54,788 nt of DNA from CAZKRU01 sp964555235 (GCA_964555235.1 CAZKRU010000024.1:1-54788), one strand, 5' to 3'; shown: positions 33,962 to 43,741, counted from the first letter of the stretch. Numbers and translations: made by a program. Notes: generated by a model not told the origin, from the letters alone.

Positions 33962-34065
33962 TTGGTAGGACGACCCCGATGAGAGCACCGTTCCGCGTCC
34001 CGTCTATCCCAAAGCCTCTGCGGGTTTCATCACCCGTCAGTGGTGCCGGATCTTCCCCTTCCCTA
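33962..34065. repeat. Degenerate family A-like element at the end of secretin 2
   Basis: One end reads ttggtaggacgacc; the other, read on the minus strand, is tagggaaggggaag and supplies the TAG stop of the secretin gene. Inner pairing is poor, so membership is uncertain. Confidence 0.4.
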
Positions 34066-36489
34066 CTTTGTCGAATTCGCGACCACAGGAGCATCCCCAT
34101 TTAAGGGAGTTCCATCGGGCAATAGAATTTTCGGAGTCACAAAGATCAATAAATTTCTCTTCTTGCTTTTCGTTGCTTCTGAACGGAACGCGCGTCCAAT
34201 AAACGGGAGATCCCCAAAAAACGGAACCTTATCTTCTATTTTCTGCAAATCTTCCCGGATCAGTCCGCCCATGACAAAGGTGTGCTTGTCTTTGACAAAG
34301 ACCTTCGTCGTCACCTTCCGAGTGCTGAAAACCGGTTGATTAATGGTGTTCTCGCTCAAGACTAAAGTTGCCGTCGAACCCGCCGCAGCCTGAATTCTAA
34401 TCGGATCTCCATAGTTGATGAATCCCTCAAAATCCGTAACTTCGGGAGCCAACGCTAATTCAACAGTTTGGCGATCCGACGGAACCTGAGGCTGTACCTC
34501 CAACTTGACTCCAACATCTTTCGTATCAAAAGCCGTCGGAAATGCCGGGATCACAATCGGAGGACCGACCACAACCACCGTCGTTCCACTCCCCGTATTT
34601 GACGGCGGAGTAATTGCAGCGGGCTTATCAAACGATGTTGCATAAAGCATTTTTCGGCTCGCAAGCATCGACGCCTTGGATCCTGCTTTAACTCGAACGG
34701 AGGGCGACGCCAGAAGATCGGTGCTCTTTTTTTGAGCCAAAGCGGTCAAAAGCGCATGCATCCTCGCGAAATCAAAAGTATGCCCTAATTTGAATGCATT
34801 CGGATTCGGCAATGCGGTGGCCGATATCGCATTATCAAGACCATTCACTGAAAAGCCTTGGGAACCCCGCAATGCCGTACTCACTTGGGGCGTCGAGTCA
34901 AAACCGACCCCATCCCCGAAATTAAAAATTGTCCCCAATAGATTATTTCCTGCCGTATTGACCATGTTAAAATCAACATTCGAAGTCAACTCATTCAGAT
35001 CTTCCTGACCAATCTCAACAAGCTTGACACTTACTTCAACGACCAAGGATTGACCCCCCTCTGCATTGACCAGTTCTTCAATCAAATCAATTTGATCCTG
35101 AGTATTCACCACCGTCAAACTTCCCTGAGCGGAAGAGTAGACCGCCGAAGAGCCCGGAGGAAATTCCACTCCTTTTTCTCGAAGCTGATTAATCGCCTCT
35201 GCATCCCCACTGTTTTGCGGTTTGGCCGCGGCCGCAAGCGTACGACCACCTCCCGTAGTAGCCGCCGGATCCGCCGCCAATGTACTCGAGTTAATGAATG
35301 TCGGTGAAACATTAAAGACTCGGTTGACCATGACATCGGTCGTTTCCGAGAGTGGCACGATAATAATCGCAAACTCTTCAATTTTATACTTCACATCCGC
35401 AACGCGCGTCACATAGCGAAGCGCCTCGCTAAGCGGAACATTTCGCAGTGAAAGATTGACTTCTTTCGCCGTCTTTTTTGCATCCTCTTTGACAATAATT
35501 TGCACCCCGCGTTTATCCGCCTTATCCTGCTCCCGGCTCTTCGCAGAAAGAAAGAGCGCTGCATCTGCAATGGAAGCTCCTTTAAAATCCAAAGTGGGGA
35601 TAATAATTGAGCGAAGTTTTTCACCAATCTCAAAACGTTTTGAGCGCGTAATCGGAGCCGGAGTCCCTACCGCTACCTCTTGAACCGTCGCTCGCTTGGG
35701 CAGATTACCCCATTTCTGCTCCCCCTCCAAATTCCTCTGCTCGCGCGTTTGCATTTGAGCCGTTTTATAATAGTCCAACTTTTCTTTCAAAATTTTCTGC
35801 AACTCCCGTTGAGCGGTTTCATTATAGGGATCAATGGAAATAATTTTCTTCAAACTCGCCGTCGCTTCATCGTACTGACCCGTGCGACGATACTGCTCCG
35901 CCTCAACAAAGAGTGATTCCACTTTTTTCACCTGATCGGCAAATGCAGGAGAAACCGCAGGATTTGAGAGATCTCCGGCCACTTCCGGATTCTTTGAAGA
36001 GGCGCGCACCTTGGTCAATAGGACCTTAACATCTCGATTTGTCGGAGAGGCCGTTTCCGCCTCTTCCAAAAGTTTTTGAGCCTCATCAAAACGCTGTTTC
36101 CGCAACGCTTCCTTGGCTAGAACATAATTCACACGCCCCAACCCAAGCCCTGCAGTGGCGAGCAATGATTTCGTGGTTTCTGACTGAGAAAGGGTCGTGA
36201 ATGCAAACCGATAGCGTTCTTGAGCGAGAGCCACATCACCCGTCTTCTCAGCCTTCTGGCCATCCTCAATGGCGGTCTGGGCTCTAAAAACCGCCTCTTG
36301 ACGACGAACCACTTCCTGAGCCTGTTTGCGATCCCCCTCTGAAGTGGCTTCTGTCGGTGCAGCGGCCTCAGTAGGTGTCGCAGCCGCCGGCTCTTGCGCA
36401 TGGAGGAAACCACTAAAACAGCTCGAGACAAAACCAGAAACCAACAAGGTTTTGCGAAACGCTTTTTGATGAATAGAGAATAGATTCAT
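34063..36489 (-). CDS. Secretin 2, Amuc_1098-type outer-membrane pore
   Basis: About 808 residues from the ATG at 36489; a TTG at 36516 would add nine residues before the signal peptide. Order: signal peptide (~31 residues), Ala/Thr/Pro linker, TPR-like helices (~60-250), a secretin N-domain with LDFKGASIADAALFLSAKSREQD, a second N-domain (VNTQDQIDLIEELV), and the secretin core with FVMGGLIREDLQKIEDKVPFFGDLPFIGRAFRS. This forms a multimeric outer-membrane channel. It begins 27 nt after secretin 1 and shares blocks with it (DFEGFINYG, FLSAKSREQD, VMGGLIRED), so it is a tandem paralogue. The stop codon lies in a repeat-like end. Confidence 0.9.
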   Translation of the reverse strand: MNLFSIHQKAFRKTLLVSGFVSSCFSGFLHAQEPAAATPTEAAAPTEATSEGDRKQAQEVVRRQEAVFRAQTAIEDGQKAEKTGDVALAQERYRFAFTTLSQSETTKSLLATAGLGLGRVNYVLAKEALRKQRFDEAQKLLEEAETASPTNRDVKVLLTKVRASSKNPEVAGDLSNPAVSPAFADQVKKVESLFVEAEQYRRTGQYDEATASLKKIISIDPYNETAQRELQKILKEKLDYYKTAQMQTREQRNLEGEQKWGNLPKRATVQEVAVGTPAPITRSKRFEIGEKLRSIIIPTLDFKGASIADAALFLSAKSREQDKADKRGVQIIVKEDAKKTAKEVNLSLRNVPLSEALRYVTRVADVKYKIEEFAIIIVPLSETTDVMVNRVFNVSPTFINSSTLAADPAATTGGGRTLAAAAKPQNSGDAEAINQLREKGVEFPPGSSAVYSSAQGSLTVVNTQDQIDLIEELVNAEGGQSLVVEVSVKLVEIGQEDLNELTSNVDFNMVNTAGNNLLGTIFNFGDGVGFDSTPQVSTALRGSQGFSVNGLDNAISATALPNPNAFKLGHTFDFARMHALLTALAQKKSTDLLASPSVRVKAGSKASMLASRKMLYATSFDKPAAITPPSNTGSGTTVVVVGPPIVIPAFPTAFDTKDVGVKLEVQPQVPSDRQTVELALAPEVTDFEGFINYGDPIRIQAAAGSTATLVLSENTINQPVFSTRKVTTKVFVKDKHTFVMGGLIREDLQKIEDKVPFFGDLPFIGRAFRSEATKSKKRNLLIFVTPKILLPDGTPLNGDAPVVANSTK

Positions 36490-36516
36490 GAAGATGCCTT
36501 TTTTATCCAACCGCAA

Positions 36517-38988
36517 TTAGGGAGTTCTCACCACTTCGACTTTGTCTTCCTGCATTTCGTAAAAAGGCCTGCCTTTTGAATTCACCAGTCGAGCCGTGAC
36601 AAAAAGCATCAGATTTTTCTTCACCGATTTGTCTATCTTGCTTCGGAATAATCGCCCAACAACCGGAATATCTCCAAAAAACGGAACCTTATCGTTAACC
36701 TGTTGACGATCTTCACGAATCAATCCACCCATCACGACCGTTTGACCGTTCATCACCGTGAGTTCCGTTGTCAACTTCCGCACATTGAAAACCGGTTGAT
36801 TGACTGTTCCTTCAGCAAGTACACTAATCGCACTTGAACCTGTATCACCTGACCGGATTTGAACTCCATAATTAATAAATCCTTCAAAGTCCTTCACTTC
36901 AGGCTCAAGTTTTAAATCGATCCGTTGATCCGGAAAGGTCGTTGGAGTCACATTCAAGGTCACCCCAATGTTTTCGGTTTTAAATTCACTCGGAGTCGCC
37001 GGAAGAGGGACGTTCACCAGAGTATTGTTAAAGGCCGTTGCCGTGGTCGATACCGTCGGCGCATCGAAGGCACTTGGATATCGCATTTCACGAATACTCT
37101 CAATCTTCGCTTGAGTTCGATTGCGCGTAACAACCTTGGGAGCAATCAACAAATCAACCCCTTTCATTTGATCCAGCGCACGCATTAGCATCGAGACCCC
37201 GTCTCCGTTCAGCATTAATCCCAGAGACATCTGATTCGGAGTTTGAGGGAAAATAACCCCTGTCGATGCACCGGTAATCGGAAAGGAGGACAATAGTGAA
37301 TCCAGTGAAGCCTGACTCAAGCCACCATATTGGGCATTCGCCGCTGTCGGGAAACGTGCATCCACCTGATTACGCCCATCGCGGAGAGAAGATCCCGCAG
37401 CAAATCGACCCCCGGTAATCGCATTGGCAGGGAAGGGCCCAAGGCTGCGAAGTGGGGTCAAACCTCTCGAATCCACCTCTACGATATAATTAAATGAAAG
37501 CTCCTTCAGCGCCTCATCCGTAAACTCCGCCACCTTGGCTTCAATTTCAATCTGTGGTTCTTCCTTCGATCCGATCGATTGGATCAACGCATCAATCACA
37601 TCCAACTGGTCTTGCGTATTCTTGACAACCATCTTACTCGTCGAGCTGAGATAGACCGCCTTGGTCGCATCCGAATCAAAAGTCACACCCTTATCTTGAA
37701 GGGCTTTCTTCACATCTACCGCCCCCCCTTTTTGGTTCGCCACATTTAAAAAGCCGGCCGGAACTGAATACGTCCGTGTCAGAAGAATTTCCGACGATTT
37801 CGTCGTTGGAAGAATTAAGACCGCGTAATCATCCACTTGAAATTTCAAATTGGTGATATTGGTGATAAATCGAAGCACTTCGCTTAACGGAAGGTTGCTC
37901 AAGGTGATCGTCACCGGAGGGATTGCGGTAGCCTTGGACGCTGCTGCACCTGGCTTTGCTCCAGCCAATGAAATGGAAGCGCCACTTCCCTGCTCTAACA
38001 CAAAATTAATTCCCTCCCCTGTAGGATCTTGTTCGCGGCTTTTGGCACTTAAAAAGGCGACCACGTCTTCGATCGGAGCTTCCGTAAAGGAAATGTCCTT
38101 AATGATAATATCCTGAAGTTTTTTATTGATTCGAGCCACATTGGAAATCGTTCCCCCAAGATCTGCGACTGACTTCGATGAACTGGTCTCGGCAATCACT
38201 CCTTCACTCCAGCGTTCCGTCACCGCATTCATCGCTTCCATCCGAGCCGTTTCATGCGCTTCTTTGGCGGCATGGAGCTGATACTTTTGAAGTTTTTCCA
38301 ACCTCTCACGGGCCGACTTATTGTAAGGATCCAAGGCAAGCACTTGTTCATAGCGCTTCCTCGCCGCATCAAATTGTCCGGTCTCCTTCAGACGATCACC
38401 CTCGTAAAAGAGCTTCTGAACCTTCACGACCTTGTCTTTAAATTCTGCAGTGACGGCCGGATTGTTTTCAGTCGACTCAACATCTTTGCGCTTATCTTCC
38501 CAAGTTGCAATTCGGGCATTCAGCTTGCTGATCCAACTTTCCAATTCGCGATTATTCGGAGAGGCCTGACGCGCTTCAGCCATCAAGCTCTTTGCCTTCG
38601 CAATATCGTTCGTCCCCAATGCCTCTTCCGCCTGTTTCATTTTTATGGTGGAAATGCCAAGCATGGCGCTTCGAAATGCCGGGGTGTCCGACTTGAGCGT
38701 TTTGACGGCAAACTGGTATTGAGCCAACGCCTTATCCAATTCTCCCGCCTTCAGAAGCTTGTCACCCTGTGAAAGTGCTTCGGTCGCCTTAAAACCAGCT
38801 TCCTCACGTCGGGTTTTCTCCTGATCAGCCGTTACCGCAGCAGGATCTGCTGAAGCTTCAGCAACCGCGTTCGTTTCGATTTTCGGAGCAGCTCCCGCGG
38901 CTGCCTCTTGAGCGCGAAGCCCAGAAATCATTGGAATCAAACCTCCCCCGAAAAGGAGTCCAAGAGTAAGAATGCGAGCGGTTTTCAC
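36517..38988 (-). CDS. Secretin 1, Amuc_1098-type outer-membrane pore
   Basis: 823 residues from a GTG, the only start that retains the signal peptide (ends near residue 26). A later ATG at codon 20 has a GGAGG but would delete it. Domain order as in secretin 2: TPR-like helices (~65-255), N-domain with ISFTEAPIEDVVAFLSAKSREQD in parts, a second N-domain (VVKNTQDQLDVIDALI), and the secretin core VVMGGLIREDRQQVNDKVPF with FFGDIPVVGRLFRS. It is the first gene after a 76-nt AT-rich spacer with a strong promoter. In Akkermansia the single Amuc_1098 secretin belongs to a type IV pilus-like complex; here there are two. Confidence 0.92.
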   Translation of the reverse strand: MKTARILTLGLLFGGGLIPMISGLRAQEAAAGAAPKIETNAVAEASADPAAVTADQEKTRREEAGFKATEALSQGDKLLKAGELDKALAQYQFAVKTLKSDTPAFRSAMLGISTIKMKQAEEALGTNDIAKAKSLMAEARQASPNNRELESWISKLNARIATWEDKRKDVESTENNPAVTAEFKDKVVKVQKLFYEGDRLKETGQFDAARKRYEQVLALDPYNKSARERLEKLQKYQLHAAKEAHETARMEAMNAVTERWSEGVIAETSSSKSVADLGGTISNVARINKKLQDIIIKDISFTEAPIEDVVAFLSAKSREQDPTGEGINFVLEQGSGASISLAGAKPGAAASKATAIPPVTITLSNLPLSEVLRFITNITNLKFQVDDYAVLILPTTKSSEILLTRTYSVPAGFLNVANQKGGAVDVKKALQDKGVTFDSDATKAVYLSSTSKMVVKNTQDQLDVIDALIQSIGSKEEPQIEIEAKVAEFTDEALKELSFNYIVEVDSRGLTPLRSLGPFPANAITGGRFAAGSSLRDGRNQVDARFPTAANAQYGGLSQASLDSLLSSFPITGASTGVIFPQTPNQMSLGLMLNGDGVSMLMRALDQMKGVDLLIAPKVVTRNRTQAKIESIREMRYPSAFDAPTVSTTATAFNNTLVNVPLPATPSEFKTENIGVTLNVTPTTFPDQRIDLKLEPEVKDFEGFINYGVQIRSGDTGSSAISVLAEGTVNQPVFNVRKLTTELTVMNGQTVVMGGLIREDRQQVNDKVPFFGDIPVVGRLFRSKIDKSVKKNLMLFVTARLVNSKGRPFYEMQEDKVEVVRTP

Positions 38989-39000
38989 AGTTTTTTAGTA

Positions 39001-39029
39001 TTTATATGTAAAAAGTTATTACAAGTCAA
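39001..39029 (-). promoter_or_regulatory. Strong putative promoter inside the pilus-like operon
   Basis: TTGACT, 17-nt spacer, TATAAA on the minus strand, 12 nt before the GTG of secretin 1. The expected leader is about 6 nt with no Shine-Dalgarno sequence. This is the best promoter match in the window and would let secretin expression be set apart from the upstream genes. Confidence 0.65.
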
Positions 39030-39064
39030 TTTTTTATTTTTAAGCGAATTTAAGTGTTCGTTGA

Positions 39065-40078
39065 TTACTTTGTTTTGGGCGGCAATTGCTTGGGCGGCAA
39101 TTGTGAGAAATCCTCCGAGGTAATCGATGAAATTGCAATCTCCGCCTTCGTTTCAACATCGCGAATTTTTGCAGAACCCTGTTTTGCATCCAAAAGTCGG
39201 TACTTCTTTCCGCGAATATCGAACTGCCCCCCTCGTGTGACCTTAAACGCCCGATCCACTTCGTTGGGGAGCACCAAAACCAGCGTTGCGGTTACTTCAG
39301 GAATGCTTACCACCTGATTCAAAGGCAATGCCGCCTTCACTTCCATGGAGGCGTTCTCGATTTGAAGCTCGGAGACATCGACTTCCCCCTCTACCTGTGT
39401 CGCTTCATTTTTTCGTATCTCTTTTTTAGTAACAAAATCCAAAATTTCATACCCCTCCAGGCGATCTCCCTTTTTCAGCATTTTGGATTTCCGGTCGGTC
39501 TCCGTTGTCAAAATCACTGAAAAGATCGGTTTTCCGTCCAATTCTTGCATTGAGGTAAACTTCATCTCAAATTTTCGGAGCTGAACCTCTTTGAGTCGAA
39601 GCCTCGTGATGTAATCTGGATGACTATTCGGATCCATCGGATCGGTTGCCTTGGTCGAATCATCTGAATATTCCATCACATTTGTAAATCCGTCTCCATC
39701 CGGATCCTGAACTGCAACCGAAAGATCGCTCAGGGAGAAATCGTACTTTTCCAACCACCAAATTGGAAACGGTCCAATCCGAACATTGGGATCATAAGCT
39801 TTGAGAGATTTTTCGTCAGGGAAATAGAGCATCTTTTTGGGAAGAAAAATTCGGTGTTTATTCTCAGCATCCTCCCATTTCGACTGGTGCGACCAACCCG
39901 CCTTCACCTTCTCAATTTCATCATCCTTGAAAGGAGCAACACGTTTCCCTTGAGAGTCGCTTGGGACAGGCCCCACAATTTCCTCTTTCGGCGGGAGAAT
40001 GAGCGCTAGAACAATAGCAATGACACCGACGAGTAAACAGACACTCGCTAAGATAATGCGATGGGATTGCGATTTCAT
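39065..40078 (-). CDS. Amuc_1099-type pilus-like system protein
   Basis: 337 residues. One N-terminal membrane helix (~residues 8-28) and a periplasmic part. A calcium-loop-like segment DPDGDGFTNVMEYSDDSTKATDP (in parts, residues ~124-145) is typical of the Amuc_1099 family. Two similar beta domains follow, each with a 'GDRL.GYEILDF' or 'GGQFDIRGKKYRLLDA' strand pair. The start overlaps the end of the Amuc_1100-type gene by 4 nt (ATGA). It probably bridges the inner membrane assembly to the secretin, as PilP does. Confidence 0.82.
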   Translation of the reverse strand: MKSQSHRIILASVCLLVGVIAIVLALILPPKEEIVGPVPSDSQGKRVAPFKDDEIEKVKAGWSHQSKWEDAENKHRIFLPKKMLYFPDEKSLKAYDPNVRIGPFPIWWLEKYDFSLSDLSVAVQDPDGDGFTNVMEYSDDSTKATDPMDPNSHPDYITRLRLKEVQLRKFEMKFTSMQELDGKPIFSVILTTETDRKSKMLKKGDRLEGYEILDFVTKKEIRKNEATQVEGEVDVSELQIENASMEVKAALPLNQVVSIPEVTATLVLVLPNEVDRAFKVTRGGQFDIRGKKYRLLDAKQGSAKIRDVETKAEIAISSITSEDFSQLPPKQLPPKTK

Positions 40079-41076
40079 CGTGGCTTCTTTTTGGTCGGCG
40101 GCGGCTGGGCCGGATTCTCAGACGCTACTTCGGTTGAAATTCCCTTCCATTCAATTAAATCGATCCAAACTCGAATGCGTAGTTTTTCTTCTCCAAGAAC
40201 AAATCGAGGAGGACGGGCGCCAGCTCGGACCTGGGGCAGCCCTGTGGCTGGATTCACCCTTGCCGGCTCTTCATGCTTTTCCAATTCATCCATTCGGGGA
40301 GGAACCGGCTTTAGACTCGTCACCACAAAGGATCGAACCGTAAAGAGATAGGGAGACTTCGAAAGTTCATTAATAAACTTCTGAAGACTCGAGGTCACTC
40401 CGATAAACTCGAATTCAAACGGATACGTGACGTACAATTGAGAAGAATGAACCACACTACGCCCCTTTACTTGCTCCGGCTCGGAGGGGCCGCTCGATCG
40501 GGAACTCCCTCCAGAAGCATGACCCAACTCTGCATCTTCATCGAAACTTCTGGAAATCGATTCAATCTTGGTAATTCCTGTATTTAAAAGAATGCTGGTA
40601 ATCTGCTCAATTCCAACCAATTGACGCTCTAAGAGCGGGGTATCTTTTTTCTTTGGAATCGTCTTGCGATAGCGACCGAATCCAAAATAAAAATCTTCCG
40701 GGAGTTGAACCGAGAGACTCTTCGCATCCGCACGTAATTTTTCTGCAACCCCTTGAAGCTGCTGCTTAAAATCATTCGCCTCTTGCTCTTTGATCGAACC
40801 TAAACGATTTTCCGGTGATTGCAGAACGGGCTTGAGCGATTCCAATACCGTATCAACCTTTTGAGCATTATCCGAAAGCGCTTGAATATTTTTAGGATCC
40901 GGAAGATGCCGCCGCCCTACCAGCGTCTTAATTCGAGCAGCTTCTGAATCCAATTCAGCACGTACATCCGTAAGCGCGCTGCTCTGCATGAGCGTGAGCG
41001 TGATACCGGCAATCGTCACAATAACGGCTGCCGCCACCATTCCCCACTCAAATACGGTTAATTTTCCTTTCGCCAT
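40075..41076 (-). CDS. Amuc_1100-type pilus-like protein
   Basis: 333 residues. One N-terminal membrane helix (~residues 11-31, WGMVAAAVIVTIAGITLTLM), a coiled-coil stretch (~32-115), then an alpha/beta domain with YVTYPFEFEFIGVTSSLQKFI and LSKSPYLFTVRSF, a PilO-like ferredoxin fold. The C-terminal tail is Pro/Lys-rich. Amuc_1100 of Akkermansia is a surface-exposed protein of a pilus-like complex studied for effects on the host gut. Orthology is inferred from order and layout. It follows the PilM/PilN fusion by 5 nt. Confidence 0.85.
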   Translation of the reverse strand: MAKGKLTVFEWGMVAAAVIVTIAGITLTLMQSSALTDVRAELDSEAARIKTLVGRRHLPDPKNIQALSDNAQKVDTVLESLKPVLQSPENRLGSIKEQEANDFKQQLQGVAEKLRADAKSLSVQLPEDFYFGFGRYRKTIPKKKDTPLLERQLVGIEQITSILLNTGITKIESISRSFDEDAELGHASGGSSRSSGPSEPEQVKGRSVVHSSQLYVTYPFEFEFIGVTSSLQKFINELSKSPYLFTVRSFVVTSLKPVPPRMDELEKHEEPARVNPATGLPQVRAGARPPRFVLGEEKLRIRVWIDLIEWKGISTEVASENPAQPPPTKKKPR

Positions 41077-41081
41077 GAAAT

Positions 41082-42869
41082 TTAAGGCCGGAGCTTCACC
41101 GGCTTTTTAAGTTTTAAGTTCAAACTGTAGTTCAACGCCAACGCCTGATTGTTTTCAGTCGCATTTTCCGTGGAAACAATCGAGTCAGAAAGTTTATTGG
41201 GATCAATTTCAAACCAAGGAGACTTGGACAGTTCCGCAACAAATTCATTCACAATGGTCAGACGAAGCTCGGACTTATAAAGCCCTTTGATCACCACTTG
41301 GTTGATTTCAGGAGGAGTCTGGAATGCAGGGGCCGCAGACTCTCCGCTTGAGGGTCTCCGATTTCCCTTTCCACGCGCCGGAGCGACCGCCACCGCCGTC
41401 TGGATCTCTTCGGAAAGCTCGTGATTGATTCCATTGGCATCCCGAAACATCGGGGTCATCTGAGTGATCCAGACCCCATCCGGAATGCGTCGATTTAAAT
41501 CGTGCATGATCTCCGCCCAACTGTTTCGCTGTTCCAAAAGCTTTTGGATTTCATCCAAGGCTTCCTTTTTCTTGTCAAATTCAGATTCCAGCGTGGAAAT
41601 TTTCTTCTCATCTAACTGAAGCCGGCTCGTATCAGATTTTCTCCGTGCCAGCTCCGCTTCCGCCACGCGAACTTGGGATTGCATCCAAAATACCGCAGCG
41701 CCCATCAATAAAAGCCAGACCATCAATGCAGATATCAACGCCGGCTTGCGACGGTCTTCCTCCATCTTATCACGGAGACTGCCCGGAGTCAGATCGACTT
41801 CGATCGGGCAATCTTTCATCGATCGCAAGGCTCCACCGACCACCTCACCCAAAAGCACCGCCTGCTTCGGGAGCTTCCCTTTTTGAACCGTCGGAAGGAT
41901 GGTGACGTTGCGAAGAGGGTTAAAATATTCAACCGGGAGATTCAAGCGCTCCGTTAAAAAGAGATCCAAATAGGGCAACTGCGAAGTCCCTCCAGCAATC
42001 AAAAGCCTCTTCGGTGCCGTTCCCTTTTGTTGCGTCCGATAAAAAGTAATCGAACGGCTGATTTCCTGATGCAAGCGCATCATAGAGGTTCGGATCACTC
42101 GCCCCGCACGCGCAACCGTCTCTTCAGAATCCTCCGCGTAATCCATCCCCAGGGAGACGTAGCCCTTCGCTTTTTTCATCAGCTCCACCGTCGCAAAAGG
42201 CTCCTGGAGATCATTGCAGATATTCTGAGAGAGTGTATTCCCGGCAATCGGAATGCTTCGAGTAAAGAAATACCCCTTCTCCATGAACAACATATTGGAA
42301 CCCTTGGCGCCAATATCGAGCAAGACCGTACACTCATCGGACTGGGGATAATTGAATGCATAGGCATTATAAACCGCCAACGGTGAGAGATCGGTTCGAA
42401 TGGTGGTCAGGCCACACTTGAGTAGCCCGGCGGTTGCCCCATCCACAAGTTCGTTCTTAATCGCCGCAATGGCCGCCTCAAAATCCATCGCCTCGCCACT
42501 TCGCCCCATGACTAATTGATAATCCCAAACCACCTCTTCGAGCGGAAAGGGAACATTCTGTTGTGCTTCGAAGGTGATGATCTGTTTGACCTGGGTCGGG
42601 TCAACCGGAGGAAGCTTCACGAAACGGAGAAATGAGGCATGACTCGAAAGGCTCACATGCGCCTCTCCGGGACGAATCCCCGTCTCCTTCATTAATTTTT
42701 TGAGCGTCGTGATGACAAGCGGAATTGTATCCTCTTCCTTGTTCGGATCCGAACCAATCTCGGCAATTCCGTAGCGAGCCAACTGCAGCTGACCGGGCTT
42801 CGGAATCAGAAATTCCGCCAACTTCAGCGTACTGGATCCAATATCAAGGCTGATGATCTTCGATGCCAC
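41082..42869 (-). CDS. Amuc_1101-type PilM-PilN fusion protein
   Basis: 595 residues starting at GTG. Residues 1-~355 are an actin-fold PilM domain: ISLDIGSSTLKLAEF, SSHASFLRFVKLPP, LLDIGAKGSNMLFM, and LLIAGGTSQLPYL. A membrane helix (~378-398, LISALMVWLLLMGAAVFWM) and a coiled coil follow, then a PilN-like periplasmic domain ending near KLKKPVKL. In canonical type IV pili these are separate genes. The fused form belongs to the Amuc_1101 family. It forms the inner-membrane platform. 11 nt separate it from the Amuc_1102-type gene. Confidence 0.9.
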   Translation of the reverse strand: MASKIISLDIGSSTLKLAEFLIPKPGQLQLARYGIAEIGSDPNKEEDTIPLVITTLKKLMKETGIRPGEAHVSLSSHASFLRFVKLPPVDPTQVKQIITFEAQQNVPFPLEEVVWDYQLVMGRSGEAMDFEAAIAAIKNELVDGATAGLLKCGLTTIRTDLSPLAVYNAYAFNYPQSDECTVLLDIGAKGSNMLFMEKGYFFTRSIPIAGNTLSQNICNDLQEPFATVELMKKAKGYVSLGMDYAEDSEETVARAGRVIRTSMMRLHQEISRSITFYRTQQKGTAPKRLLIAGGTSQLPYLDLFLTERLNLPVEYFNPLRNVTILPTVQKGKLPKQAVLLGEVVGGALRSMKDCPIEVDLTPGSLRDKMEEDRRKPALISALMVWLLLMGAAVFWMQSQVRVAEAELARRKSDTSRLQLDEKKISTLESEFDKKKEALDEIQKLLEQRNSWAEIMHDLNRRIPDGVWITQMTPMFRDANGINHELSEEIQTAVAVAPARGKGNRRPSSGESAAPAFQTPPEINQVVIKGLYKSELRLTIVNEFVAELSKSPWFEIDPNKLSDSIVSTENATENNQALALNYSLNLKLKKPVKLRP

Positions 42870-42880
42870 GACAAAAAAAA

Positions 42881-43663
42881 TTAAGGTTTAGCGTCCTTCG
42901 CTTTGATCAAAGGAAACCGATCCACATTCACCCATTGCCAAGGCGTTTGATCTTTGGACAAAACAAATCCAGGAACTTTGGTGATACTATCAAAAACCTT
43001 ACTCCAAGCAGTCTCCCCCTTCTCCCGTAAATCCTTGATGGAAGGCGTTCCCGTTCCTCCCGCATCTCCAAATAATGCAGGGGCCGTTCCCACAAAAGCT
43101 TGGATTCGCACCTCGCCCTTATTCTGCGAAAACAGCTCCTTCATCCCATAGACGTCAACGGTATCCGGATGCACATAAAAGACTCCGTACCGATATTTGC
43201 TATTGTTTTCGGTTTTTCGAACATTGATGTAGGTGACCTCCCCCGTAAGAGCAATCAATGACTCCTTTTTCTCAAGTACCTTTACCGGATCCTTCCCCTC
43301 AACAAACACCTTGAAAGTAAGCTCCTTGATCAAACTCGTTGCCTTTTTCTCTTTCTTTGATCCTGAACCTTTAACGAGATCTTGAGCTCGGTATTTGAAA
43401 AGAACCTCCATCCATTTATCGTCCGATCTGAGATATTCCACATCGTAGTAGGAAGTATCAACATTTTGAAGCGATTGCGTCACCATTTTTGGAAAATTAA
43501 CCTTAATCTCTTCGATCTCGATATCGAGATTACTAACCTCATCGCCCTCCGTAGCCCCAGCTGCAGGCTCCGCCTCCTGTGCCTGAAGCCCCAATCCCCC
43601 AAGGCATAAGATTAAAACAACGGTAAATGCCCATAGATTCGTCGCGAAGCGATCCAAATTCAT
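42881..43663 (-). CDS. Amuc_1102-type pilus-like protein
   Basis: 260 residues with a signal peptide (cleavage near residue 28, LQAQEAEP). The mature protein is mostly beta, with DIEIEEIKVNFPKMV, DVEYLRSDDKWMEVLFKYRA and FYVHPDTVDVYG. It resembles the Amuc_1102 family, whose member is a periplasmic/outer-membrane-side component of the Akkermansia pilus-like complex. It is the first gene of the operon, with a likely promoter just upstream. Exact role unknown. Confidence 0.82.
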   Translation of the reverse strand: MNLDRFATNLWAFTVVLILCLGGLGLQAQEAEPAAGATEGDEVSNLDIEIEEIKVNFPKMVTQSLQNVDTSYYDVEYLRSDDKWMEVLFKYRAQDLVKGSGSKKEKKATSLIKELTFKVFVEGKDPVKVLEKKESLIALTGEVTYINVRKTENNSKYRYGVFYVHPDTVDVYGMKELFSQNKGEVRIQAFVGTAPALFGDAGGTGTPSIKDLREKGETAWSKVFDSITKVPGFVLSKDQTPWQWVNVDRFPLIKAKDAKP

Positions 43664-43669
43664 GCAATG

Positions 43670-43698
43670 CTTTTAGTTGCATTCACTACTTTGGTCAA
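43670..43698 (-). promoter_or_regulatory. Putative near-leaderless promoter of the pilus-like operon
   Basis: TTGACC, 17-nt spacer, TAAAAG on the minus strand, ending 6 nt before the ATG at 43663. No Shine-Dalgarno sequence. The 17-nt spacing and position relative to the start match the other candidates. Confidence 0.5.
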
Positions 43699-43741
43699 TG
43701 TTTTTTACGTAAAAATCTTAAAAAGATCTCTAACCGACAGC

